Part shown: positions 1 through 6,465 of the stretch, one piece after another
Layout of the letters: each line of letters opens with the position of its first letter
Position numbering within the stretch: the first letter of the stretch is position 1
Source: Sphingomonadales bacterium UBA1936
GTDB taxonomy: Bacteria; Pseudomonadota; Alphaproteobacteria; Sphingomonadales; Sphingomonadaceae
Direction of reading: 5' to 3'
Length of the DNA stretch: 7,929 bases
NCBI GenBank assembly: GCA_002336985.1
Contig: DDFE01000213.1
Span: 1,070-8,998, forward strand
The notes under the pieces: generated by a model
What the model saw: the letters and a program-made list of their open reading frames with translations, nothing else
Databases searched by the model: none
What the model was told of the DNA's origin: nothing
Translations under genes and position numbers: made by a program

Positions 1-354
1 GGCGACGAAGACGGGGATTCGTTCAAGGGATGGGTGCGCGTCGGGTATGCGGCGGATGCGGTCAACGTCATCGGCCTTTATACCGGCGGCGGGTTCCGGC
101 TCGGCAACGACGACCGGCACCTGGGCCTGGGCATCGCCCATGCGCGGCGCGGCGACCCTGCGGTACAACTGGACCCCGGCTATCGCGCCGAAACCGCATT
201 CGAGCTGACCGGCTACTACCGGCTGGCGCCATGGGTGGCGGTGCAGCCCGACGTTCAGTACATCAAGAATCCCGGCTGGCTGGGCACGCCGGACGCGCTT
301 GTGCTGGGGCTGCGCCTGCACCTGTCGACAGCATTCGGCATCGGCGAAAACTGA
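1..354 (+). CDS. OprB-family carbohydrate-selective porin, C-terminal part (5' end outside window)
   Basis: The reading frame is open from base 1 and ends at TGA 352-354, giving 117 C-terminal residues of a protein that starts outside the window. The visible part alternates polar and hydrophobic residues as in outer-membrane beta strands. It carries features typical of the end of OprB porins: an RVGYA segment, a YTGGG turn, a GLGIAHAR strand, an ET.FELTGYYRLAPW stretch, then VQPDVQYIKNPG and a final GLRLHLS strand. OprB proteins form channels for sugar uptake across the outer membrane; the substrate here cannot be told. It ends in Asn after a short tail (FGIGEN), not in the usual terminal Phe. 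It is convergent with the 6-phosphogluconate dehydrogenase gene, with 4 bases between the stops. Family call is fairly sure; no gene symbol is assigned because oprB-like paralogues are common. Confidence 0.85.
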   Translation, partial: GDEDGDSFKGWVRVGYAADAVNVIGLYTGGGFRLGNDDRHLGLGIAHARRGDPAVQLDPGYRAETAFELTGYYRLAPWVAVQPDVQYIKNPGWLGTPDALVLGLRLHLSTAFGIGEN

Positions 355-358
355 TCTG

Positions 359-1336
359 CTACTGTGGGATTTCCACATGTCCGCCGAAGCCGAAGCGCAT
401 CGCGGACAACAGCTTGTCGCCGAAGGTCGTGTCCACTCGGCTGCGATAACGGGCGAACAACGCGGACGACAGGACATAGGCGGGCACCGCCTCTTCCATC
501 GCGGCATCGATCGTCCATTGCCCTTCTCCGGAGTCTGAAACCTTGCCGGTGAAGTCGCCGAGTTCGACGTCCTTGGCGAGCGCAATGGCGCTGAGGTCGA
601 GCAACCATGAAGAGATGACGCTGCCGCGCCGCCAAACCTCGGCCACATCGGCGAGGTCGATGGTGAAGCGCTGGTCTTCGGGCAGGCGCTCGGACGCCTT
701 GCCCTTCAGGATGTCGAAGCCCTCCGCATAAGCCTGCATCAGGCCGTATTCGATGCCGTTGTGGACCATCTTCACGAAGTGCCCGGCCCCTGACGGGCCG
801 GCATGTATATATCCGCGTTCGGCACGGTCATCCGGCGCGGCGCGGCCCTTGGTGCGGACGACACTGCCATAACCCGGTGCCAGCGTGTCGAAGATCGGGT
901 CGAGCGCGTCGACGATCTCCTTCTCGCCGCCGATCATCATGCAATAGCCGCGTTCCAGACCCCAGATCCCGCCCGAGGTGCCGACATCGACATAGTGGAT
1001 CTTGCATTCGCCGCATGATGCCGCGCGGCGGATGTCGTCCTTGTAGAAAGTGTTGCCGCCGTCGATGATGATGTCGCCGGGCGAGGCGATCTTGCACAGG
1101 GTCTCGATGGTCTGCTCGGTCGGCGGTCCGGCGGGCAGCATGATCCAGAAGATGCGCTGGCCATCGAACTTGGTGATCGTGTCCTCGAGCGACGCCGCGG
1201 CGATCGCCCCGTCCGCCGCGAACTCGTCGACGGCCGCCTTGTTGCGGTCGAACGCGACGATTTCGTGCCCGCCCTGCATCAGGCGGCGCGCGATGTTGCC
1301 ACCCATTCTTCCCAGACCGATAACTGCGAGGCGCAT
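359..1336 (-). CDS. gnd: 6-phosphogluconate dehydrogenase (decarboxylating), short NAD-type form
   Basis: This 325-residue protein would oxidatively decarboxylate 6-phosphogluconate to ribulose 5-phosphate in the cytoplasm (pentose phosphate pathway). The N-terminal Rossmann fold is visible as GLGRMGGNIA (7-16). Family landmarks follow: DGGNT (92-96), GTSGG (119-123), and the catalytic segment GAGHFVKMVHNGIEYG (183-198) with the expected Lys189, Asn193 and Glu196. A SDSGEGQWT motif lies at about 267-275. Length near 325 fits the short GntZ/YqeC-like class rather than the roughly 470-residue E. coli Gnd. After beta strand 2 the sequence is FDR (Asp30), where NADP-specific enzymes usually have Asn-Arg, so NAD+ is the likelier cofactor (inference). 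The ATG at 1334-1336 has an AGGGAG ribosome site six bases upstream (1343-1348). It lies 36 bases downstream of crtB on the same strand, so co-transcription is possible. The stop is TAG. Confidence 0.93.
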   Translation of the reverse strand: MRLAVIGLGRMGGNIARRLMQGGHEIVAFDRNKAAVDEFAADGAIAAASLEDTITKFDGQRIFWIMLPAGPPTEQTIETLCKIASPGDIIIDGGNTFYKDDIRRAASCGECKIHYVDVGTSGGIWGLERGYCMMIGGEKEIVDALDPIFDTLAPGYGSVVRTKGRAAPDDRAERGYIHAGPSGAGHFVKMVHNGIEYGLMQAYAEGFDILKGKASERLPEDQRFTIDLADVAEVWRRGSVISSWLLDLSAIALAKDVELGDFTGKVSDSGEGQWTIDAAMEEAVPAYVLSSALFARYRSRVDTTFGDKLLSAMRFGFGGHVEIPQ

Positions 1337-1372
1337 GGATCACTCCCTAGAAAATGCGACCGTCCGAACGCG

Positions 1373-2305
1373 TCAGTCGCGGGGTCGTTGCCAAAGATCG
1401 ACACGGGGCCGGGGTTTCGGACGATTGACGATCGCCTGCCCCAGCGCGCGGACCAGCCATCCCGCCTTCTCGACCTTGGTCGTCACGACGCGGTGGTCCC
1501 ACGCCTTGTGGTCGAGCGCGTCGACCTTGCGCGCAATCGTGCCATAGATTCCCGCTGCCGCCAGCACGGCCCAGCGCGAGCGGAACGGCAGCTTGACCGT
1601 GCCGACGCGGGCGGATTCCTCGTAATCCTCCTCCATGTTCGCCAGCCACCACGCCATGTCGGCAAGACGGCTGCGGAAATGGGGGCGCATATGTTCGCCG
1701 GGCGGAATGTCGGCCTCGACCAGCCAATCGACGGGCAGGTAGCATCGCCCGACCGCGTCATCCTCATTGATGTCGCGTGCGATGTTCGACAGCTGGAAGG
1801 CGATGCCGAGGTCGCAAGCGCGGTCGATCGTTCCTTCATCCGCCGGATCGACGCCCATCACGATCGCCATCATGCAGCCGACGACGCCGGCGACATGGTA
1901 GCAGTAACGGAGGAGATCGGCCTCGTGCCGGGGCTGCCACTCATCGGTGTCGAGCGCGAAGCCGGCGATATGGTCGTCGATGTAGCGGTGCGGGATCGCG
2001 CATTCGCGGGCGACCACGCCCAGCGCATCGAACGCGGTGTCGCCGGTTTCCTTGCCCGCCAGCGCCGCATCGGTGAGGGCACGAACCATCTCGATGCGCA
2101 GCTGCGGATTGCCGACATGTTCGCGCGCGCCGCCATGGTCCTGCCCGTCGATCAGGTCGTCGCAGCGGCGGCACCAGCTGTAGAGCAGCCACGCCCGCTC
2201 ACGTGTCACACGGTCGAAGATCTGAGATGCGAGATGGAACGACTTCGACCCGCGCGCGATCGAGGCTGCCGCTGCCGCGACCAGTTCGTCGCGGCGTGCA
2301 CTCAC
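1373..2305 (-). CDS. crtB: Phytoene synthase (squalene/phytoene synthase family)
   Basis: The 310-residue product should condense two GGPP molecules head to head into phytoene, the committed step of carotenoid synthesis, at the inner face of the cytoplasmic membrane. Both Mg-diphosphate-binding aspartate motifs are present: DDLID at 49-53 and the signature segment QLSNIARDINEDD (171-183), followed by GRCYLP. The N-terminal ARGSKSFHLAS matches the usual family opening. Length is normal for bacterial CrtB. The start is GTG at 2303-2305, overlapping the TGA of the LOG-family gene in a GTGA tetranucleotide, with only a weak GGA ribosome site; re-initiation by ribosomes finishing the upstream gene is likely. 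It is the last crt gene of the operon. A squalene or hydroxysqualene synthase is less likely because crtI and crtY lie in the same operon. Confidence 0.95.
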   Translation of the reverse strand: MSARRDELVAAAAASIARGSKSFHLASQIFDRVTRERAWLLYSWCRRCDDLIDGQDHGGAREHVGNPQLRIEMVRALTDAALAGKETGDTAFDALGVVARECAIPHRYIDDHIAGFALDTDEWQPRHEADLLRYCYHVAGVVGCMMAIVMGVDPADEGTIDRACDLGIAFQLSNIARDINEDDAVGRCYLPVDWLVEADIPPGEHMRPHFRSRLADMAWWLANMEEDYEESARVGTVKLPFRSRWAVLAAAGIYGTIARKVDALDHKAWDHRVVTTKVEKAGWLVRALGQAIVNRPKPRPRVDLWQRPRD

Positions 2306-2883
2306 AGCTGGTCCGCCGTCATCTTGAAGATGGTTTCGTGCGGGCGATAGGCGGCCATGCGATCAAGGAGTGCTTCAAACGCGCGGTCATAAATCATGAT
2401 GCCGGCGTGCTGCGGACGGATGAAGCCTGTCGAAATCATGTGTAAATTGAATGAGATAAGCCCGTCATAGAATCCCGCGACGTTGAGCACGCCGACCGGT
2501 TTTTCGTGATAGCCGAGCTGTGCCCAGCTGATCGCTTCCCAGAGTTCGTCCATCGTACCGACACCACCGGGCAGCGTGACGAAGCCGTCCGACAATTCGG
2601 TGAACCGCGCCTTGCGCTCGTGCATGCCCTTCACGATGTGGAGTTCGGTGCACCCGCGGTGCGCTACTTCCCCCTTCACCAGTGCTTCGGGGATGATGCC
2701 GATCACCTCCCCGCCCGCCGCTAGCGCCGCGTCGGCAACCGCGCCCATCAGGCCAAGCCTGCCGCCGCCATAAACGACGCCGATCCCGCGTTTCGCCAGC
2801 GTTTCGCCGACCATGCGCGCGGTTTCGATATAGACAGGGTCAGCAGGTGTTGCCGAACCGCAATAGATGGCGAGACGTTTCAT
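2302..2883 (-). CDS. LOG-family protein (TIGR00730-type; putative cytokinin-riboside 5'-monophosphate phosphoribohydrolase)
   Basis: This 193-residue Rossmann-like protein carries the two LOG signatures: GMHERK at 86-91 and PGGVGTMDE at 105-113, holding the conserved Arg90 and Glu113 used for nucleoside 5'-monophosphate hydrolysis. The glycine-rich VVYGGGRLGLMG (36-47) is also typical. Characterised relatives split N6-modified AMP (cytokinin nucleotides), and some also AMP, into free base plus ribose 5-phosphate. The true substrate here is unknown. No signal peptide or membrane segment is visible, so it is cytoplasmic. The gene is wedged between crtI and crtB, overlapping each by 4 bases; an AGGA ribosome site lies six bases before its ATG, inside the crtI tail. 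This placement implies expression together with the carotenoid genes, though no carotenoid role is established for the family. The family is sure; the biological role is not. Confidence 0.92.
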   Translation of the reverse strand: MKRLAIYCGSATPADPVYIETARMVGETLAKRGIGVVYGGGRLGLMGAVADAALAAGGEVIGIIPEALVKGEVAHRGCTELHIVKGMHERKARFTELSDGFVTLPGGVGTMDELWEAISWAQLGYHEKPVGVLNVAGFYDGLISFNLHMISTGFIRPQHAGIMIYDRAFEALLDRMAAYRPHETIFKMTADQL

Positions 2884-4361
2884 CTTAAATCCTGAAGCAT
2901 GAGGGCCGCCGTCGCCTTCGCACTGCCGACCACGCCCGGAATCCCCGCGCCCGGATGCGTGCCGGCGCCGGTAAAGTACAGGTTCGGGATGGCGTCGTCA
3001 CGGTTGTGTACACGGAAATAGGCCGATTGCATGAGCGTGGGTTCCAGGCTGAACGCGCTGCCCATGTGGGCGTTCAGGTCGCGGGTGAAATCGTTCGGGG
3101 TATAGTGGAACTGCGTCACGATGCGGCTGCGGATATCGGGGATCAGCCGCCGTTCGATCTCGTCGAGGATGCGTTCTTTCAGCATCTCGCCCACCGTCCC
3201 GTCCCAATCCGCCGGGAATTTGCCCGTGTGCGGCACGGGCGCCAGCGCATAAAAGGTGGAGCATCCCTCCGGCGCCAGCGACGGGTCGGTCACGGTCGGA
3301 TGGTGGAGGTAAAGGCTGAAGTCCTCGCTCAGCACGCCGTGGTCGTAGATGTCCTTCAGCAGCCCGGCATAGCGCGGTCCGAACAGGATCATGTGATGCG
3401 GAATGCCCGGCCATGTCCCCTTGATGCCGAAATGCAGGACGAACAGCGATGGCGAAAAGCTCTTGCGCGTCAGCGACCGCGCCGCGCGCTGCGCCCGCGG
3501 GCTGTGCGGCATCAGGTCGCGATAGCTGTGGACGATGTCGGCGTTCGACGCGACCGCATCGACCGCGCCGTGCCAGCCGCTGGCCGTGCGCACGCCCGTC
3601 ACCTTGTCGCCCTGCGTCTCGATCTCCGCCACGGCGTCGTTCAGGCGCAGCACGCCGCCGAGCCGTTCGAAATGGGTGACCATGCCGCTGATCAACGCAT
3701 TGGTGCCGCCCTTGGCGAACCAGACGCCGCCATCTTTTTCGAGTTTATGAATCAGGGCATAGATCGAGCTGGTCTTCATCGGATTGCCGCCGACGAGGAG
3801 GGTGTGGAAGCTCAAAGCCTCACGCAGTTTCTCGTTCTTCACGAACGACGACACCATCGAATAGACGCTGCGCCACGCCTGCGCCTTCATCAGTGCGGGC
3901 GCCGACGTGATCATCGACTTGAAATCGAGGAAGGCGGTGGTGCCCAGCTTCACATAGCCTTCGCGGTACATCTCCGCCGAAAAATCGAGGAACTTCGCAT
4001 AGCCCGCAACGTCGGCCGGATTCAGCTTGGCAATTTCCGCGCGCAGCGACGCCTCGTCGTTCGAATAGTCGAAGTTCGTCCCGTCGGGCCAGTTGAGCCG
4101 GTAGAAGGGCATGACCGGCATCAACGTCACATCGTCGGCCAGCCGCCGCCCGGACAGCGCCCACAGCTGTTCGAGGCAGTCGGGATCGGTGATCACCGTC
4201 GGCCCCGCGTCGAAGGTAAATCCGTCGCGCACCCAATGATAGGCACGCCCGCCGGGCTTGTCGCGTTTCTCCAGGATCGTCGTCTCGATCCCCGCCGACT
4301 GCAGCCGGATCGCCAACGCGAGGCCGCCGAAACCGGCGCCGATGACCACCGCGCGTTTCAT
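2880..4361 (-). CDS. crtI: Phytoene desaturase (lycopene-forming, CrtI type)
   Basis: The 493-residue flavoprotein should desaturate phytoene stepwise, most likely to all-trans lycopene, using FAD at the membrane surface. The N-terminal dinucleotide-binding fold is clear: GAGFGGLALA (8-17), then the acidic end of beta 2 (EKRDKPGGRAY, 31-41). The C-terminal bacterial desaturase signature GAGTHPGAGIPGVVGSAKA (465-483) completes the FAD site. Length matches typical CrtI. The ATG at 4359-4361 overlaps the crtY stop in ATGA and has a GGGAAG-rich ribosome site within the crtY tail. The stop overlaps the ATG of the LOG-family gene. Because a lycopene cyclase precedes it, a four-step, lycopene-producing enzyme is the natural reading, rather than a diapophytoene desaturase or CrtD. 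The number of desaturation steps cannot be read from sequence. Confidence 0.96.
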   Translation of the reverse strand: MKRAVVIGAGFGGLALAIRLQSAGIETTILEKRDKPGGRAYHWVRDGFTFDAGPTVITDPDCLEQLWALSGRRLADDVTLMPVMPFYRLNWPDGTNFDYSNDEASLRAEIAKLNPADVAGYAKFLDFSAEMYREGYVKLGTTAFLDFKSMITSAPALMKAQAWRSVYSMVSSFVKNEKLREALSFHTLLVGGNPMKTSSIYALIHKLEKDGGVWFAKGGTNALISGMVTHFERLGGVLRLNDAVAEIETQGDKVTGVRTASGWHGAVDAVASNADIVHSYRDLMPHSPRAQRAARSLTRKSFSPSLFVLHFGIKGTWPGIPHHMILFGPRYAGLLKDIYDHGVLSEDFSLYLHHPTVTDPSLAPEGCSTFYALAPVPHTGKFPADWDGTVGEMLKERILDEIERRLIPDIRSRIVTQFHYTPNDFTRDLNAHMGSAFSLEPTLMQSAYFRVHNRDDAIPNLYFTGAGTHPGAGIPGVVGSAKATAALMLQDLR

Positions 4362-5500
4362 TTCAATTCTTCCCGAAGCACTTTCAAGGCACGCCCGATA
4401 GGGACCGGCGGCTTCCCCGCCAAGACCCGCGCCTTGTCGGCCAGTGTCGAGCGCCCGGCATAGAAGCGTTCGATAAGCGGTGCGCGCAGGCGATAGAAGC
4501 GCTGGTAGATGATGTAGCGCTGGTCAGGCACCGCCGCGCGGAACGCCATGCGGTTGAGCAGGCGATAGAAGCCGCCCTCGGTCCAGCGCTGTCTCGCCAG
4601 CGCATGAAGCGCGTCGTGGATGGCATCGCCCGACAAGTCGGGCAGCGCCGCGATGGCCGAGGCCGTCCGCACCGCGTCGGGCAGCGAATAGCCGGTCGCG
4701 GGATGGAACAGCGCGGCCCGCATGCCGATTTTTCCCGCCTCGCCGCCCTCGCGCCAATAGGCTTCGAAATCGCCCGCCATCGTCACCGGCAGCGCACCAC
4801 GCTCACGCGAAAGTGTCTCGACGATTTCCCAGTCTTGGGCGGCGGCATAGGCATGGATGCGCGCGGACAGGACGTTTTCGTCGAGGTCCGCGCCCTCGCT
4901 GTAATAGGTGTCCTCGATGAACAGCCGGTCCGGTGCGAAGGGCAGGACATAGACGAAGCGGAACCCGTCATGCTGTTCGACGCTGGCATCCATGACGATC
5001 GGGCCGGTCAGGCCGTGCGGTTTTGAGAGGCGCACCTCATGGCCAACGAACTTCTGCCAGCCGACCTCCAACAATTCTGTCGGACGCGCGCCGCGTGCAT
5101 CGATGACACCACGCGCCTCGATCTGGCGTTGGGTGTCGATGGTGACCGTCGTGCGCGACAGGTCGACCGCCGCGGCCTGTACCGGCACCGATGCGGGCAG
5201 CAGTTCGCGCAACCTGGCATCGAAATGTTCCGAGCGGATGGAACTATAGCCGGTGTCGAATCGCCGCGCATATTCGGGAAAGCGGACTTCGTAGCCCGGC
5301 CAGCGATGATCGATGAAGGGTTCGACAATCCAGCGGTCGCGGTCCGCGACGTCGGTCGAGAAGAACGACCAGACGTGATTGCCGCCAAAGGCAGCTTCAG
5401 GCTCGATGATGTGGACGTACAGATCCGGCCGCTCGACCGAGAGTGCATAGGCGGTGAGGCCACCCGCAAGGCCGCCGCCCACGATCGCGATATCGCACAT
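4358..5500 (-). CDS. crtY: Lycopene beta-cyclase (CrtY type)
   Basis: The product (380 residues from the chosen start) should cyclise both ends of lycopene to give beta-carotene, using reduced FAD without net redox change. It begins with a dinucleotide fold, DIAIVGGGLAGG (3-14), and carries the cyclase landmarks GNHVWSF (40-46), QKFVGHEVRL (149-158), RLFIEDTYY (192-200; acidic pair 196-197 equivalent to the catalytic motif), HPATGYSLPDAV (266-277) and RFYAGR near 345-350. Length fits CrtY. Two in-frame ATGs exist: 5513-5515 gives a 5-residue extension but has no ribosome site, whereas 5498-5500 has GAGAG eight bases upstream and places the Rossmann motif at the usual distance from the start, so it is preferred. 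It is the first gene of the crt operon; its stop overlaps the crtI start (ATGA). Confidence 0.94.
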   Translation of the reverse strand: MCDIAIVGGGLAGGLTAYALSVERPDLYVHIIEPEAAFGGNHVWSFFSTDVADRDRWIVEPFIDHRWPGYEVRFPEYARRFDTGYSSIRSEHFDARLRELLPASVPVQAAAVDLSRTTVTIDTQRQIEARGVIDARGARPTELLEVGWQKFVGHEVRLSKPHGLTGPIVMDASVEQHDGFRFVYVLPFAPDRLFIEDTYYSEGADLDENVLSARIHAYAAAQDWEIVETLSRERGALPVTMAGDFEAYWREGGEAGKIGMRAALFHPATGYSLPDAVRTASAIAALPDLSGDAIHDALHALARQRWTEGGFYRLLNRMAFRAAVPDQRYIIYQRFYRLRAPLIERFYAGRSTLADKARVLAGKPPVPIGRALKVLREELK

Positions 5501-5508
5501 GTCCCGCG

Positions 5509-5513
5509 CTCTC
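5509..5513 (-). promoter_or_regulatory. Ribosome binding site of crtY
   Basis: On the minus strand this reads GAGAG and ends eight bases before the ATG at 5498-5500. The other candidate ATG (5513-5515) overlaps it and has no purine-rich stretch in front. This decides the crtY start in favour of the shorter form, although only by inspection. Confidence 0.55.
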
Positions 5514-5559
5514 ATGGCAGGCTGACTAGCCGAGTTTGGAATGGGGCGTCTGCAATTTT

Positions 5560-5580
5560 CCTCTCCCTTCAGGGGAGAGG
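5560..5580. repeat. Terminal palindrome, left end of the element
   Basis: CCTCTCCC (5560-5567) pairs perfectly with GGGAGAGG (5573-5580) around a five-base loop. It nearly repeats the palindrome at the other end of the element. No T-run follows on either strand that would make it a clear intrinsic terminator. Confidence 0.8.
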
Positions 5581-5700
5581 ATACGAAGACTTGGCAGCTT
5601 GCTGCCTAGTCGTAGTTGGTGAGGGGCAGCACCGCCTCAATCGAGACGCCGCGCCCCTCACCGCTGCGACTAAGTTCGCTGACGCTCACTAAGTCTCGCG

Positions 5701-5721
5701 CCTCTCCCTCAAGGGGAGAGG
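5701..5721. repeat. Terminal palindrome, right end of the element; possible 3' hairpin of the outer-membrane protein mRNA
   Basis: CCTCTCCC (5701-5708) pairs perfectly with GGGAGAGG (5714-5721) around a five-base loop. It starts nine bases after the stop codon of the minus-strand outer-membrane protein gene, so in that transcript it would form a 3' stem-loop. The bases after it on that strand are GC-rich rather than a U-run, so termination would not be of the classic intrinsic kind. mRNA 3'-end protection is an alternative. Confidence 0.7.
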
Positions 5722-5730
5722 ATTAGAGTG

Positions 5731-6339
5731 TTAGAACCGCACACCCACACCCGCCAGCAGCTGGTGACGGTCGAGATCGATGCTCGATGTAGTGCCGGCT
5801 GCATTCAGGTGACGATAGTTCGAGTAACGATACTCGGCCTTCACGAAGCCCGACGGACCAAACAGGTTGAGCTTCTGCTCGATACCCGCACCGATACGAT
5901 AGCCGTCGAGATCGGCAGACGACAGCGTCGTTACGCCGGCGCCGTTGTTGTACTCGCTCTTGAAGCGGGCATTGGTGTAGCCGCCCTTCGCATAGAGCAT
6001 CGTCGACGGGGCGACGGCGAAGCCGAGGCGCGCACCGACGTACAGGTCACGCGCAGCACGGATGCTCGCGCTGTCTGCAGCGGTCACGATGCCGTTTTCA
6101 CGAGCACGTGCGGTCGAATCGGTGAATTCGGCTTCGGCACCGAGTACCGCGCCGCCGATCTGGAAGTCGTAGCCGGCCGATGCGCCATAGAGCAGGCCAT
6201 CCTTGTTATCGTCGGGTGTGCCGACGACGTCGTAACCCAGCAGCGCTTCGACATGCGGACCCGTGAACGGCGCATTTTCCTGCGCGAGGGCGGGTGCGGC
6301 AACCGAACCGAGGGCGGCGGCGAGTAGAACGTAACGCAT
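5731..6339 (-). CDS. Secreted outer-membrane beta-barrel protein (OmpA-like/opacity-porin fold)
   Basis: The 202-residue product has a clear Sec signal peptide, MRYVLLAAALGSVAAPALA, with cleavage expected after Ala19 (ALA-QE). The mature part of about 183 residues alternates aromatic/glycine strands with polar loops, and closes with DLDRHQLLAGVGVRF: the C-terminal Phe is the usual barrel-assembly signal. Size and pattern fit a small eight-stranded porin-family barrel, the type often annotated simply as outer membrane beta-barrel protein. The specific function is not recognisable; structural, adhesion or small-solute roles are all possible. A TTG at 6343-6345 in frame would add two residues but sits too close to the ribosome site, so ATG 6337-6339 is chosen. 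The gene stands alone on the minus strand, divergent from thrS and followed by the palindromic element. Confidence 0.88.
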   Translation of the reverse strand: MRYVLLAAALGSVAAPALAQENAPFTGPHVEALLGYDVVGTPDDNKDGLLYGASAGYDFQIGGAVLGAEAEFTDSTARARENGIVTAADSASIRAARDLYVGARLGFAVAPSTMLYAKGGYTNARFKSEYNNGAGVTTLSSADLDGYRIGAGIEQKLNLFGPSGFVKAEYRYSNYRHLNAAGTTSSIDLDRHQLLAGVGVRF

Positions 6340-6345
6340 AATCAA

Positions 6346-6350
6346 CTCCG
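6346..6350 (-). promoter_or_regulatory. Ribosome binding site of the outer-membrane protein gene
   Basis: On the minus strand this reads CGGAG, six bases before the ATG at 6337-6339. It rules out the TTG at 6343-6345, which would leave no spacing. The good match fits the high expression usual for outer-membrane proteins. Confidence 0.7.
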
Positions 6351-6435
6351 AGTAACAAAGCCCTCACACTGCGGGGGCCGGTGCTAAATGGTCCTTTTCC
6401 CGTGGAGTTTCATGAACCTGAGACAACGATTCCCG

Positions 6436-6455
6436 GTGTTGCTGCGTTGCAACAC
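6436..6455 (+). promoter_or_regulatory. Hairpin 1 in the thrS upstream region
   Basis: GTGTTGC (6436-6442) pairs perfectly with GCAACAC (6449-6455) around the six-base loop TGCGTT. It lies 83 bases before the thrS start. As RNA the loop holds CGU, which is a threonine anticodon. As DNA it could equally be a dyad operator. Function is unproven. Confidence 0.5.
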
Positions 6456-6465
6456 TTGAAATCGG

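Larger units (their letters stand above)
5560..5721. repeat. Nested inverted-repeat element, MITE- or REP-like, non-coding
   Basis: The 162-base element has near-identical ends that are each palindromes (5560-5580 and 5701-5721, 17 of 21 positions equal when one is inverted). Its inner arms pair as an imperfect inverted repeat: GGTGAGGGGC at 5618-5627 is an exact reverse complement of GCCCCTCACC at 5653-5662, and TAGTCG/CGACTA segments flank them. Smaller hairpins sit inside each arm: GGCAGC-TT-GCTGCC at 5593-5606, and an imperfect palindrome at 5668-5695. The spacer at 5628-5652 can also pair internally (CTC/GAG). The whole could fold into one long branched hairpin. No coding capacity and no clear target-site duplication are visible. 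That it is a dispersed genomic repeat is inferred from its architecture; a second copy is not in the window. Confidence 0.75.
5516..5730. other. Intergenic region between the outer-membrane protein gene and the crt operon
   Basis: Both flanking genes read leftward on the minus strand, so this region holds the 3' end signals of the outer-membrane protein gene and must hold the crt operon promoter unless the two are read through. About 160 of its 215 bases belong to a nested palindromic element (5560-5721). The remaining stretch next to crtY (5516-5559) contains at best a weak minus-strand promoter: a TTGCAG hexamer at 5555-5550 and GGCTAG at 5531-5526, 18 bases apart. That match is too poor to call. 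No ORF of interest is seen here. Confidence 0.6.

Noticed and set aside
782..803. GC-rich palindrome inside gnd resembling a terminator stem
   Set aside because: It lies within the coding sequence, over the conserved GPSGAG residues of the catalytic segment. Codon constraint explains it and no T-run follows.
1265..2350. 361-codon plus-strand open frame opposite crtB
   Set aside because: It is antisense to crtB, which has both aspartate motifs. The translation shows no family features.
2955..4463. Long plus-strand open frame (about 500 codons) opposite crtI
   Set aside because: It is antisense to the well-supported crtI and the end of crtY. Its Arg/His/Ala-rich translation with no family motif is typical of a shadow frame in GC-rich DNA.
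5501..5515. Five-residue N-terminal extension of CrtY from ATG 5513-5515
   Set aside because: No ribosome site precedes that ATG, whereas ATG 5498-5500 has GAGAG at good spacing and begins directly before the nucleotide-binding strand.
5526..5555. Possible crt promoter (TTGCAG, 18 bases, GGCTAG on the minus strand)
   Set aside because: The -10 match is poor and there is no supporting signal, so it is mentioned in the intergenic entry but not called as a promoter.
5039..5692. Plus-strand frame across the crtY 5' half and into the palindromic element
   Set aside because: Antisense to crtY, and its tail runs into non-coding repeat sequence. No recognisable protein features.
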